Part shown: positions 1-8,733 of the stretch, piece after piece
Layout of the letters: every line of letters begins with the position of its first letter
How positions within the stretch are numbered: the first letter of the stretch is position 1
Position numbers and translations under genes: made by a program
Notes under the pieces: generated by a model
Databases searched by the model: none
The model's input: only the letters and a program-made list of their open reading frames with translations
What the model was told of the DNA's origin: nothing
Assembly (NCBI RefSeq): GCF_000709345.1
Contig: NZ_KL448323.1
Coordinates: 3,190,516-3,254,515, forward strand
Length of the DNA: 64,000 nt
Direction: 5' to 3'
Source of the DNA: Polaromonas glacialis
GTDB taxonomy: Bacteria > Pseudomonadota > Gammaproteobacteria > Burkholderiales > Burkholderiaceae_C

Positions 1-438
1 CCCGGCTGGTCGGTGGCGCTTGTGGATATGGTGCTGTGCGAAATCACGCGCAACCAGACACCCACCAGCCAGAAGCTGGCGCAATGGGTGCAGGCCCACC
101 AGTTGCCCGTACTCCCCACCCGCATCAATCAACGCTATCAGCAAGCCTTGTCATCAAGCTTGGTTGCGTCCCGAAAATCGAATCTCGGCGAACTGGCGAT
201 TCAAGAGACAATGATCAACTTTGCCTTTGAATCACCGCCGAAAACCGGCGTATTCCTGTTTGAAGACCACAAGATCGCCCGCGCCGGTTTTATCGTCCCG
301 GACAATTGCCGCAAAGTCAGCACCAGGGCATTCCTTTTGTTCCTGGAGCAAAAGGGCTGGCTTGCGTCAGCCATCGAGATTGAGCGCAGGGCAATACAGG
401 CGGGGCGTGCGTTTTCCAGCCTGCGCTTTCCTGCGTAA
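1..438 (+). CDS. Hypothetical protein, possibly PIN-like, 5' end outside window
   Basis: The frame is open from the first base, so the gene probably starts to the left; the GTG at 13 is only the first start-like codon inside. About 145 residues are visible. An acidic stretch near the front (ALVDMVLCEI) and a later EDHKIA segment are placed roughly as the acidic residues of PIN-domain nucleases are, but no clear PIN motif can be proven by eye. The codon pattern looks like real coding sequence and the frame closes with TAA at 436-438. recQ follows about 90 bp downstream on the same strand without an obvious functional link. An unknown conserved hypothetical is equally possible. Confidence 0.5.
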   Translation, partial: PGWSVALVDMVLCEITRNQTPTSQKLAQWVQAHQLPVLPTRINQRYQQALSSSLVASRKSNLGELAIQETMINFAFESPPKTGVFLFEDHKIARAGFIVPDNCRKVSTRAFLLFLEQKGWLASAIEIERRAIQAGRAFSSLRFPA

Positions 439-520
439 CGAAGCAGCGCTCAGGCCCAGCCTTTGCGATACTGTGCAGCGATTCATTCATAGGGAATGAC
501 GTTCCGTCCACCTCCACTTT

Positions 521-2428
521 TTGGCCTGCCTCTTGTCTTCACTACCAGTTTCCTCAACCCAGCCCACGCCGCTGGACGTGCTTGGCCAGGTGTTTGGCTA
601 CAGCGACTTTCGCGGCCCGCAGCAGGCCATCGTCGAGCATGTCGTGGCGGGCGGCGACGCGCTGGTCTTGATGCCGACCGGCGGCGGCAAGTCGCTGTGC
701 TACCAGATCCCGGCCATCGTGCGGCAAAACGCCGGCCATGGCGTGACCATCGTGATCTCGCCGCTGATCGCGCTGATGCACGACCAGGTCGGCGCGCTGA
801 CCGAGGCCGGCGTGTCGGCGGCCTTCCTCAATTCGACCCAGTCCTATGAGGAAAGCAGCCAGATCGAACAGCAGTTGCTGCGCAACGAACTGACCCTGCT
901 CTACGCCGCGCCCGAGCGCATCAACACGCCGCGCATGAAGAGCCTCTTAACGTCGCTGAACGAGCGCGGGCTGCTCAGCCTGTTCGCGATTGACGAGGCG
1001 CATTGCGTGAGCCAGTGGGGCCACGACTTCCGGCCGGAATACCGCAGTTTGAGCCTGCTGCACGAGACCTTCCCCGACGTGCCGCGCATGGCGCTGACCG
1101 CCACGGCCGACGCGCTGACACGCCAGGACATGGTCGAGCGGCTCAAGCTGGAGGACGCGCGCCATTTCGTCAGCAGCTTCGACCGGCCCAACATCCGCTA
1201 CACCATCGTCGAAAAAACCGACGCAACGCGCCAGCTATTGCGCTTCATCCAGACCGAGCACCACGGCGAGGCGGGCATCGTCTATTGCCAGTCGCGCAAG
1301 CGCGTGGAAGAAATCGCCGGCATGCTCGAAGACGCCGGCATCAAGGCCATGGCCTACCACGCCGGACTCGACGCCAGGCTGCGCCAGCAGCGCCAGGACC
1401 GGTTTTTGCGCGAAGACGGCTGCGTGATGGTGGCGACGATTGCCTTTGGCATGGGCATCGACAAGCCCGACGTGCGCTTCGTCGCGCACCTGGACATGCC
1501 CAAGAACATCGAAGGCTACTACCAGGAAACCGGCCGCGCCGGGCGCGATGGCTTGCCGGCCGACGCCTGGATGGTCTATGGCCTGCAGGACGTGGTGAAC
1601 CAGCGCCGCATGATCGACACCAGCGAAGTCGCCAGCGAGGAGTTCAAGGCGGTGATGCGCGGCAAGTTAGATGCGCTGCTGACGCTGGCCGAAGGCACGC
1701 GCTGCCGGCGCGTCAGCCTGCTGGGCTATTTCGGCGAAGCCAGCGAGCCCTGCGGCAACTGCGACAACTGCTTGACGCCGCCGGCCGTGTGGGACGCGAC
1801 CGAGGCGGCGCGCAAGATGCTCAGCTGCATCTACCGCGTTCAGCAGGCCAGCGGCATCAGCTTTGGCGCCGGGCACATCATGGACATCCTGCGCGGCAAG
1901 CCGACCGAAAAAGTCGTGCAGTACGGCCACGACCAGCTCAGCACCTTCGGCATCGGCGCTGATTTGGCCGAGCCGCAATGGCGCGGCGTGCTGCGCCAGC
2001 TGATCGCCAGCAACCTGGTGCGCGTCAACACCGAAGCCTTCAACACGCTGCAGCTCATGCTTGATGCCAAAGCGGTGCTCAAGGGCGAAGTCAGCGTGCT
2101 GCTGCGCCAGCAGGCCGCCAGCACCAAGGCCGAACGCACGCGGCGCGGCAGCAAATCAACCGTCAAAACGTCGGTCAAGGGCATGGCCGAAGCCACGCTG
2201 AACGCCGGCGCGCTGGAGCGCCTTGGCCGCCTGAAAGCCTGGCGCACCGACGTGGCCCGCGAGCATAACCTGCCGCCGTTCGTGATCTTTCACGACGCCA
2301 CGCTGCGCGCGATTGCCGAGCAGGCTCCGCAAGACTTGCATGCGCTGAGCAGCATCAGCGGCATGGGCGTGAAAAAGCTGGCGGCCTATGGCGCCGAGGT
2401 GCTGAGGGTGTGCGCCGAGCCGGACTGA
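521..2428 (+). CDS. recQ: ATP-dependent DNA helicase RecQ
   Basis: 3'-5' superfamily 2 helicase acting in recombination and replication-fork repair. Seen in order: Walker A (MPTGGGKS, residues 51-58), DEAH box (158-161) followed by [13 protein letters not shown], helicase C with the [10 protein letters not shown] motif, a zinc-binding cluster in the RQC region (CRR then CGNCDNC), and a C-terminal HRDC domain (about 555-635). The length of about 630 is normal for RecQ. The start is uncertain: TTG 521 and TTG 533 are both possible, neither has a good ribosome site, and no ATG lies upstream of the conserved region. It stands alone on this strand. Confidence 0.95.
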   Translation: MACLLSSLPVSSTQPTPLDVLGQVFGYSDFRGPQQAIVEHVVAGGDALVLMPTGGGKSLCYQIPAIVRQNAGHGVTIVISPLIALMHDQVGALTEAGVSAAFLNSTQSYEESSQIEQQLLRNELTLLYAAPERINTPRMKSLLTSLNERGLLSLFAIDEAHCVSQWGHDFRPEYRSLSLLHETFPDVPRMALTATADALTRQDMVERLKLEDARHFVSSFDRPNIRYTIVEKTDATRQLLRFIQTEHHGEAGIVYCQSRKRVEEIAGMLEDAGIKAMAYHAGLDARLRQQRQDRFLREDGCVMVATIAFGMGIDKPDVRFVAHLDMPKNIEGYYQETGRAGRDGLPADAWMVYGLQDVVNQRRMIDTSEVASEEFKAVMRGKLDALLTLAEGTRCRRVSLLGYFGEASEPCGNCDNCLTPPAVWDATEAARKMLSCIYRVQQASGISFGAGHIMDILRGKPTEKVVQYGHDQLSTFGIGADLAEPQWRGVLRQLIASNLVRVNTEAFNTLQLMLDAKAVLKGEVSVLLRQQAASTKAERTRRGSKSTVKTSVKGMAEATLNAGALERLGRLKAWRTDVAREHNLPPFVIFHDATLRAIAEQAPQDLHALSSISGMGVKKLAAYGAEVLRVCAEPD

Positions 2429-2450
2429 CCGTCTCAGGCTAATATTCACG

Positions 2451-2512
2451 ATGCAATAAGGCTCTTGCGCAATGCAGACGGGCCTAAGCAGCTATTTTTT
2501 TAGTATCATGAA
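2451..2512 (-). repeat. CR-A interspersed element, copy 1
   Basis: Minus-strand reading has AATAGCTGCTT, then a pair of GCGC-rich arms and a CCTTATT end. It fills most of the gap between the convergent recQ and cytochrome b561 genes. Confidence 0.7.
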
Positions 2513-2559
2513 TGGTGCTTTGAATTGCAGCAGCGCACGAGGGGAAAATCCAGCAGGCG

Positions 2560-3087
2560 TTAAAACCGTTCCTTGACGCCGGTGAACATCGCCCGGATCA
2601 GGCGGGTTCGCTCCAGCCGGCCCATGACCAGGGCGGATGCGGCATGCAGCGTTGCCAGGCCAATCAGCACATTGCTCAGGACTTCGTGGACGTCCTGCAG
2701 CAGCTCGTCGCCCCAGTAGGCATCGAGCGTCTGCATCCAGCCGGTGACGCCCAGCCCCAGCACCACGCTGATCAGCGCCAGGATCATCAGCGCGCCCAGG
2801 GGGTTGTGTCCCCGGTGCATTTCAGGCCTGCCGGCCCGCAGCTGGCCAATGTGGCGCCGCAGCCGCGCGGGCGTGGGAAAGAAGTTTGCAAACCGCGCGT
2901 AGCGCGAACCGATGAAGCCCCAGACGATGCGCGCCGCCACCAGCGCCACAGCCAGGTAGCCAACCCACTGGTGCCAGGTCTTTCCGTCATCGAGCACAAA
3001 GTAGTTGACAGCCACGCACGTCACCAGCGTCCAGTGGAACAGGCGCACAAAGCGGTCCCACACGGGCCGGGCATCGGCGATCAGGCT
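2560..3087 (-). CDS. Cytochrome b561-family membrane protein (start GTG 3090)
   Basis: Small integral-membrane b-type cytochrome (176 residues from GTG at 3090) expected to carry electrons from ubiquinol to a periplasmic partner. It begins VWDRFVRLFHW, the typical first-helix histidine segment, has four hydrophobic helices, and conserved histidines in WHQWVGY, MHRGHNPLG, VHEVLSN and ATLHAASA. The GTG start overlaps the stop codon of the upstream PepSY gene by 4 bp (GTGA), so the two are translationally coupled. The start is set by that overlap; the ORF runs to 3090. Confidence 0.9.
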   Translation of the reverse strand, partial: SLIADARPVWDRFVRLFHWTLVTCVAVNYFVLDDGKTWHQWVGYLAVALVAARIVWGFIGSRYARFANFFPTPARLRRHIGQLRAGRPEMHRGHNPLGALMILALISVVLGLGVTGWMQTLDAYWGDELLQDVHEVLSNVLIGLATLHAASALVMGRLERTRLIRAMFTGVKERF

Positions 3088-3344
3088 CACTTGGTTTCCA
3101 TCGGCACGCCGGTTGCGGGATCAAAGTAGATTTCGACCTTCTTGCCGGCCTTGTCGAAGCCATAGATTTCGTAGCATTTGCCCTTGCTGACCTTGAAGGT
3201 CTTGATCTGGTAGCCATGGGTTTCAAGGCCTTTCTTGAAGTCGGCCTCCTTCATCCACTTGTCCTGGGGAACGCTGCAGGTGGGGCCGGCAAAGGCGGCG
3301 CTGGACAAGGCGATCAGCAGGGGAGCGAGGTAAATCGATTTCAT
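3087..3344 (-). CDS. Small periplasmic PepSY-domain protein
   Basis: Product of 85 residues with a clear signal peptide (MKSIYLAPLLIALSSAAFA) followed by one PepSY-like unit: an alpha-helix-rich first half, then GKCYEIYGFDKAGKKVEIYF and a DPATG ending, where one strand pair reads out a protein or metal context. Two cysteines could form a disulfide. Encoded directly upstream of, and overlapping, a cytochrome b561 gene; this pairing is common in beta-proteobacteria and suggests a small redox module, though the exact role is unknown. Confidence 0.88.
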   Translation of the reverse strand: MKSIYLAPLLIALSSAAFAGPTCSVPQDKWMKEADFKKGLETHGYQIKTFKVSKGKCYEIYGFDKAGKKVEIYFDPATGVPMETK

Positions 3345-3693
3345 GGGAGGTTCACTTTAGGTTGATGCCAGCACCATGCTGACCCCTGTATTTGAGGCGG
3401 GCCAGATTAAGGCAGTCTGAAGCTTGACGAAGCCCATCAACCCTTCACCGCCTGATGCGGTGCGCGCATCGCCATGCCACCAGCGCAAACCTGCTGGGCG
3501 ACACTGTCTGCTTCGGTGGTCGCATCCCCCGCGCCGGGTCGATGCGGCCGGATCAATCTTGATGCGTGCTGTCTTCTTAGGGTTTGACCTCTCGTTGATT
3601 GGCTCGATCACGGGCCATTGGACTATAGGGCCAGCTGGAATTTGCTTTACTTCCTTAAATGTCTTACATTGATTTAAAGTAAAGGAACCTGTC
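3345..3693. other. 349-bp stretch without a supported gene, holding the vapB promoter region
   Basis: Short ORFs exist on both strands but none resembles a known protein or has a ribosome site. The part next to 3694 is AT-rich and contains the inverted repeat described separately. The left part could be a decayed gene that I cannot identify. Confidence 0.5.
3645..3684. promoter_or_regulatory. Inverted repeat in front of the VapBC-type pair (candidate operator)
   Basis: Outer arms CTTTACTT (3645-3652) and AAGTAAAG (3677-3684) and inner arms TTAAAT (3655-3660) and ATTTAA (3672-3677) form a nested palindrome ending 9 bp before the antitoxin ATG and partly overlapping its AAAGGA ribosome site. 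AbrB-type antitoxins usually repress their own operon through such a site. Confidence 0.5.
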
Positions 3694-3918
3694 ATGCAAG
3701 CAGATGCGATTGTTTCAAGCAAGGGGCAAGTCACGCTCCCGGCTGCCATGCGGGCCAAGCTGGGGATTCAACCCGGATCACGCATCGGTTTTGAGGTGCG
3801 TGGAAACGAGCTGGTGATCAAGCCCGAGGTGCCCACAAGCGCGTACCGTGGGATTCTCAAAGGCTACGACCTGGGTGATATTGAGCCCCCCAAAGAAAAA
3901 GACAGGGACTTTGAATGA
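3694..3918 (+). CDS. AbrB/MazE/SpoVT-family antitoxin (VapB-type)
   Basis: Short 74-residue DNA-binding antitoxin. The swapped-hairpin AbrB fold is evident from SSKGQVTLPAAMRAKLGIQPG followed by FEVRGNELVIKP; the C-terminal acidic and proline-rich tail (DIEPPKEKDRDFE) would be the toxin-binding part. The ribosome site AAAGGA sits 6-7 bp before ATG. Its stop overlaps the next start in ATGA, so antitoxin and toxin are coupled. It probably represses its own promoter through the palindrome just upstream. Confidence 0.92.
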   Translation: MQADAIVSSKGQVTLPAAMRAKLGIQPGSRIGFEVRGNELVIKPEVPTSAYRGILKGYDLGDIEPPKEKDRDFE

Positions 3919-4289
3919 ATGTCGTCGATTCTTCGGGCTGGATCGAATACTTTCAAGACACGCCACGTGCGAATTGGTTCGCGGCAGCCATCGAAGACCG
4001 CGACCGTCTGCTGGTGCCGACCATTTCACTGTTCGAGGTCCATCGCGTCTTGAGCCGCGCGCTGCCTGCCGAACTCGTCGAAACCTGCCTGGATGTGATG
4101 CGCCGGGGCCGCGTGCTGGACCTGACCGACCGCCGCGCCATCGCCGCCTCCGAGGCCGCGACCCGGCATCGTTTGGCCCTGGCCGATTCGGCGATTTACA
4201 GCATGGCGCTGGAGCACGGCGCCACGCTGTGGACACAGGACGTGGATTACGAGGGGCTGCCGGGGGTCAGTTACAGTCCAAAACCTTGA
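3915..4289 (+). CDS. PIN-domain toxin (VapC-type ribonuclease)
   Basis: Predicted endoribonuclease of 124 residues. PIN hallmarks: VVDSSGWIEYF at the N terminus with the first acidic residue, a glutamate in SLFEVHRVL, and the LADSAIYSMA and TQDVDYEGLPG segments carrying the last acidic residues. It is coupled by ATGA to the AbrB-type antitoxin gene, the usual antitoxin-first order. VapC enzymes typically cleave tRNA or rRNA; the target here is unknown. All catalytic positions seem present, so the pair is probably functional. Confidence 0.92.
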   Translation: MNVVDSSGWIEYFQDTPRANWFAAAIEDRDRLLVPTISLFEVHRVLSRALPAELVETCLDVMRRGRVLDLTDRRAIAASEAATRHRLALADSAIYSMALEHGATLWTQDVDYEGLPGVSYSPKP

Positions 4290-4364
4290 GAGGGATTGGC
4301 TCAACTGGAATACAACCGCAATTTCAGCGTAATTTTGGAAACACTTTCGCCACATCATACAAAT

Positions 4365-4748
4365 ATGAAAACAACGGCCGAACGATTGAAATATGTCCGT
4401 GCAGAAAAAGGCTGGACTCAATCCCTTTTGGCTGTAGCCGCAGAGGTGAGCCCTGGAACAATTGGAAATATCGAAAGTGGTGCCAGGCAATCGAAAGGCA
4501 GCCTTCCTCAAATAGCCGAAGCGCTTGGCGTTCATCACAAATGGCTGATCAGCGGAAAAGGCAATGTGTGGACAAAGAGCGTAGAACCTACGGCGGCATG
4601 GTCCTCAACATCGCAGCAAGCCAAACAGTTGGCGTTACTTTTTGACCAACTGCCCACTGATTTGATATTGCGTGCCGTCGTCTTCAATCAAGCCAGCGCA
4701 ACTATTCTCAGAGTACTGCAAGCCGGAGATGCGCCGCAAATTCCGTGA
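4365..4748 (+). CDS. XRE-family helix-turn-helix regulator
   Basis: Product of 127 residues. An N-terminal HTH_3 domain is visible: ERLKYVRAEKGWTQSLLA, then VSPGTIGNIESG, and IAEALGVHHKWLISGKG; the WLxxGxG segment is typical of phage-like repressors. The C-terminal half is unassigned and has no peptidase motif. The open frame extends back to 4296, but ATG 4365 matches the family's start. It follows the toxin gene by 75 bp but has its own AT-rich leader. Base composition is clearly lower in GC than its neighbours, hinting at acquisition. Confidence 0.85.
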   Translation: MKTTAERLKYVRAEKGWTQSLLAVAAEVSPGTIGNIESGARQSKGSLPQIAEALGVHHKWLISGKGNVWTKSVEPTAAWSSTSQQAKQLALLFDQLPTDLILRAVVFNQASATILRVLQAGDAPQIP

Positions 4749-4800
4749 AATGATGGTCAGGTTTCCACCCGCATCCCTACTCCCAATTCATTACCACCCA

Positions 4801-7170
4801 TCACCGCATGAACCCCATGCCACGCGCTTCCCGCACCTCGGGCTTGATGCGGTGCTCGGCTTCCAATTGCGCCAGAAACTCTTCGGCCGGCAACTCCGTA
4901 TCCAGAATCACCGCCTGCCGCTTGACTGCCGCGAAATCGCCGGGGCACAGCTGCGTGAGTTGCGCCAGCCGCCGCTGCAACGCCCCGGTAAGCAGCGTAG
5001 CCTCCCCCGCCAGCGCTTCGGTGACAAACATGGCTTCGCGCTGCCCGGCGGTCAGCGGCATGAACCTGATCTTGAAGGTGAAGCGCCGCAGCGCCGCCTG
5101 GTCCAGGCTTTCCAGCAGGTTCGTGGTGCAGATGAAAATCCCGGCGTAACGCTCCATGCCCTGCAGCATTTCGTTGACTTCCGTCACCTCATAGGTGCGC
5201 TGGGCGCCGCGCCGGTCCTGCAGGAAGCTGTCGGCCTCATCGAGCAGCAGCACGGCTTTTTCAGCCTCGGCTTCGCGGAACATGGCGGCCATGGCCTGCT
5301 CGGTTTCGCCGACGTATTTGCTCATCAAATCACTCGCCTGCTTGATCAGCAGCGGCTGCTCCAGCGCCTGGGCGATGTGCTCGGCCAGCGCGGTCTTGCC
5401 GGTGCCGGGCGGGCCGTAAAAGCACAGGCTGCCGTGGCCCCGGCTTTTCAGCGCCTGCACGACGCGCGCAATCTCGAACCGCGACTCGACGTTGAGCATC
5501 GCCAGGTCATACGTCGTCACGTTGCGCCGGCTTGAGGCTTCGGCCTTGTTGCCCAGCGCCACGTCGGCATTTTTGAGCTGGCGCTCAATCAGCGACTCCA
5601 TCAGGGACGGCCGCCCGCCCGCCAGGATGGCCTGCAATCCGGCGCCATCGACGGGCGCGTCCATGGTCTTTTCAGGCGCGCTGGCCAGCCGGGCAAAGCG
5701 CACCGCCGTGCGGATCTGCGCCGGCGTCAGACCCTTGCGGGCGGTGAGCTTGGCGACGAAAGCATCGCTGACCTGCACGCCTTCGAGTGACTTGCGCACA
5801 ATGCCCTCGCGCGCGCCGGGCGGCGGCGAGCGCAGTTCCAGGTGATAGGCAAAGCGGCGGCGAAAAGCCGGGTCGATCTGCTCGATGCGGTTGGTCACCC
5901 ACAGCGTGGGCACCGGGTTGGATTCAAGGATCTGGTTGACCCAGGCCTTGCCGCTGACCGAGCCGCTGCCCGGCGCGCTCAGCTGCTCGGAGCGCGCCAG
6001 CAGTTGCGCGGCCTCGCTCGAAATGGGCGGAAACACGTCCTCGACCTCGTCGAACAACAGTGCCGAATGCATGCTGCCCTTGAGGAACACCTGGGCAATC
6101 TGCAGCGAGCGGTAGCGGTCGCGCCCGCTCAATGAATTGCCATCGCGGTCGGCGTATTCGACCTCGAACAAATCCAGCCCGGCGGCCTGCGCCACCACCT
6201 TGGCCAGCTCGGTCTTGCCGGTGCCGGGCGGGCCGTACAACAGCACGTTGACGCCCTGCTCCTTGCCGGCCACCGCATGGCGCAGCAGCGACACCAGCAC
6301 CTGCGCGTCTTCCTGCACAAAGGCGAAGTCGGCCAGCCCCAACAGGCTGCGGGTCGCCGGCCGGGTGAAGACGGCCATCAGCTCGCTGTGGTCGCGGTAC
6401 TTGCGCATCAGCACCGGCGGCAGTTTTTCGCTGACCTTCATCAGGTCGGCCAGGTCGGTGATGTTGTGCTCGGAAATCAGGTTTTCAACCATGCCGATGC
6501 GCTCCAGCCGCGAGCCGGGCCGCAGCGCCTCAGCCACCTCGGGTGCCTTGACGCCGGCAACGTCGGCAATCGCCGCATAGGCCTCGGGCGCGTTGTTGAC
6601 CTTGAACTCGACCAGCAGCGAGCGCAGGTCGCGCTGGTAGCGCGCCAGCGTGCCGTAGAGCAACAGCGCGCGCTCGGCGCGGTTGAGCTGCAGCAAACTG
6701 GCCAGCGACTCGATGTTTTTCTCGACCAGCGTGGACTGCTTTTTCAGCGCCAGCGTCAGCCAGTCGCCGGTGGCGCTCAGCACCGACAGCAGGTCCTTGG
6801 GCTGGTCCTTGGCATGCTCGTCGAGATAAAAGAACAGCGTGCCTTCCTCGTAAGGGCCGCGCCAGACGCCATGGCGCGCCATGAACTCGGCATCGCTCAG
6901 GGTTTCGTGGTCCTGCCAGAACTCGTTGCCCTTGCAGCGCCGGCCCAGGAATTCGCGCAGCCGCTGCAGCGCCGGCAAGGGCCAGACCAGGTGCCGGCCG
7001 GACAGCGAGAGCAAACTGGTCAGGTCGCGCCGCACATTGAACTTGGCGCCCTGGCGGGCGGCCAGGGTCAGCACGAAATGCGAGCACATCAGGTCCAGCA
7101 CCGGCGCTTCTTTCAGGCCGGGTGACAGCAGCCACTGCTGCGGATGCTCGACAAGGGAACGCTTGTTCAT
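4801..7170 (-). CDS. Large ATPase with two AAA+ modules
   Basis: Product of 789 residues. After an N-terminal region of about 280 residues with no recognised domain come two AAA+ domains: Walker A GPPGTGKT at 313-320 with Walker B FDEVEDV about 373-379, and Walker A GPPGTGKT at 586-593 with Walker B LLLDEAD 641-647. Both have plausible sensor and arginine-finger segments (DPAFRRRF, DQAALRRFTF). ATG 7170 has GGAG seven bases upstream. Proteins of this layout occur widely in proteobacteria as lone genes; a protein-remodelling role is likely but the substrate is unknown. It is divergent from the threonine dehydratase gene. Confidence 0.88.
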   Translation of the reverse strand: MNKRSLVEHPQQWLLSPGLKEAPVLDLMCSHFVLTLAARQGAKFNVRRDLTSLLSLSGRHLVWPLPALQRLREFLGRRCKGNEFWQDHETLSDAEFMARHGVWRGPYEEGTLFFYLDEHAKDQPKDLLSVLSATGDWLTLALKKQSTLVEKNIESLASLLQLNRAERALLLYGTLARYQRDLRSLLVEFKVNNAPEAYAAIADVAGVKAPEVAEALRPGSRLERIGMVENLISEHNITDLADLMKVSEKLPPVLMRKYRDHSELMAVFTRPATRSLLGLADFAFVQEDAQVLVSLLRHAVAGKEQGVNVLLYGPPGTGKTELAKVVAQAAGLDLFEVEYADRDGNSLSGRDRYRSLQIAQVFLKGSMHSALLFDEVEDVFPPISSEAAQLLARSEQLSAPGSGSVSGKAWVNQILESNPVPTLWVTNRIEQIDPAFRRRFAYHLELRSPPPGAREGIVRKSLEGVQVSDAFVAKLTARKGLTPAQIRTAVRFARLASAPEKTMDAPVDGAGLQAILAGGRPSLMESLIERQLKNADVALGNKAEASSRRNVTTYDLAMLNVESRFEIARVVQALKSRGHGSLCFYGPPGTGKTALAEHIAQALEQPLLIKQASDLMSKYVGETEQAMAAMFREAEAEKAVLLLDEADSFLQDRRGAQRTYEVTEVNEMLQGMERYAGIFICTTNLLESLDQAALRRFTFKIRFMPLTAGQREAMFVTEALAGEATLLTGALQRRLAQLTQLCPGDFAAVKRQAVILDTELPAEEFLAQLEAEHRIKPEVREARGMGFMR

Positions 7171-7374
7171 GGACAGACTCCAGTTTCCAACGGTACCGAC
7201 AACTCCCCCACGCTAAATTTTTATTGATTCGAAGAAACTGCACCATAACGCATGCTGAAGCGGCATGGAAGACACTACTTGAATAGTGCCGCGCGTCCAT
7301 GACGGCAGGATGCGCTCCAAAGGCGCGGAAAATGCCTGCTGCCGGCTTCACGCCATGTTTCAACAAGGAAATCC

Positions 7375-8577
7375 ATGCTCTGCCTGACCGATATCGAACA
7401 AGCCGCCCAGCGCCTGCATGGCCATTTGCTGAACACGCCGTGCGTCGAATCGCGCACCCTGTCGCAGCTCACCGGGGCGCAAATTTACCTGAAATTTGAA
7501 AACCTGCAGTACACCGCTTCGTTCAAGGAGCGCGGCGCGTGCAACAAGCTGGCGCAGCTCACCGAGCCGGAGCGCCAGCGCGGGGTAATCGCCATGAGCG
7601 CCGGGAACCATGCGCAGGGCGTGGCCTACCATGCGCAGCGGCTGGGCATCCGCGCCGTCATCGTCATGCCGCGTTTCACCCCGGGCGTGAAGATCGAGCG
7701 CACGCGGGGCTTTGGCGCCGAGGTGGTGCTGGAGGGCGACACGCTCGACGAATCGCGCGCCCATGCCTTGCAACTGGCCGAACGCGAAGGCCTGGTGTTT
7801 GTCCACCCCTACGACGATGAAGCCGTCATGGCCGGCCAAGGCACGGTGGGGCTGGAAATGCTGCACGCCGTGCCCGACCTCGAAGTGCTGGTAGTGGCCG
7901 TGGGCGGCGGCGGGCTGATCGCCGGCATGGCCACGGCGGCCAAGGCGCTCAAGCCGGGCATCGAGATCATCGGCGTGCAGACCTCGCGCTTTCCCGGCAT
8001 GGTCAACGCCATCAAGGGCACGCACCACCCGCAGGGCAGCAGCACGATTGCCGACGGCATCGCGGTCGGCACGCCGGGCGTGCTGGCGCAGGCCATCATT
8101 GCCCGGCGCGTCGATGACCTGCTGCTGGTCGATGAAGGCGACATCGAGCAGGCCATGGTGATGCTGCTGGAGATCGAGAAAACCCTGGTCGAGGGCGCAG
8201 GCGCGGCCGGGCTGGCGGCGCTGCTCAAGTACCCGGCGCGCTTTGCCGGGCTGAAGGTCGGGCTGGTGCTGTGCGGCGGCAACATCGACCCGTTGCTGCT
8301 GGCGGCGATCATCGAGCGCGGCATGGTGCGCGCCGGGCGGCTGGCGCGCATCCGGGTCAGCGCGCGCGACGTTCCCGGTTCGCTGGCCAAAATCACTGCC
8401 ACGGTCGCCGACGCCGGCGCCAACATCGAGGAAGTGCACCACCAGCGCGCCTTCACCATGCTGGCGGCGCTGAACGTCGAGATCGAACTGGTGGTGCAGA
8501 CGCGCGGCCGGCCGCACATCGAGCAGGTGCTGCAGGCCTTGCGCGCGGCGGGCTTCGAGGCCGAAGAGCAGCACTGA
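7375..8577 (+). CDS. ilvA: Threonine dehydratase with C-terminal ACT domain
   Basis: PLP enzyme of 400 residues turning threonine into 2-oxobutyrate and ammonia. The PLP lysine lies in the ASFKERGACNK segment (about K51), the phosphate-binding loop is VGGGGL, and a C-terminal ACT domain starts near 325 (RIRVSARDVPGSLAKITATV), as in the roughly 400-residue short forms rather than the 500-residue biosynthetic enzyme with two regulatory lobes. The start ATG has AAGGAA just upstream. It lies convergent to the sulfur amino-acid locus that may also yield 2-oxobutyrate. The gene symbol is by family; it could be named tdcB-like. Confidence 0.9.
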   Translation: MLCLTDIEQAAQRLHGHLLNTPCVESRTLSQLTGAQIYLKFENLQYTASFKERGACNKLAQLTEPERQRGVIAMSAGNHAQGVAYHAQRLGIRAVIVMPRFTPGVKIERTRGFGAEVVLEGDTLDESRAHALQLAEREGLVFVHPYDDEAVMAGQGTVGLEMLHAVPDLEVLVVAVGGGGLIAGMATAAKALKPGIEIIGVQTSRFPGMVNAIKGTHHPQGSSTIADGIAVGTPGVLAQAIIARRVDDLLLVDEGDIEQAMVMLLEIEKTLVEGAGAAGLAALLKYPARFAGLKVGLVLCGGNIDPLLLAAIIERGMVRAGRLARIRVSARDVPGSLAKITATVADAGANIEEVHHQRAFTMLAALNVEIELVVQTRGRPHIEQVLQALRAAGFEAEEQH

Positions 8578-8632
8578 GCAGCGCTGCGCGAGTGCCCGGA
8601 AAGGCGCCTTCAGGCAGGCCCTGCCCTTCTTA

Positions 8633-8733
8633 TTCCGTTTCCAGATCAATCCGAGATTAGGCGCGAAGCCGCAGGCAGTGCTGTAGCACGACAAGGCGAA
8701 GCAACGACATATCGGTTTGATCTGGAAATGGAA
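8633..8733. repeat. CR-B hairpin element, copy 1
   Basis: 101 bp. Outer arms (8633-8657 and 8709-8733) pair almost fully; an inner GTGCT/AGCAC hairpin lies near the middle. It sits between the convergent ilvA and amidohydrolase genes and touches the amidohydrolase stop codon. Confidence 0.85.

Noticed and set aside
3357..3758. 133-codon minus-strand ORF before the VapBC-type pair as a transposase relic
   Set aside because: No recognisable transposase motif, no inverted repeats and no duplication; left as unassigned.
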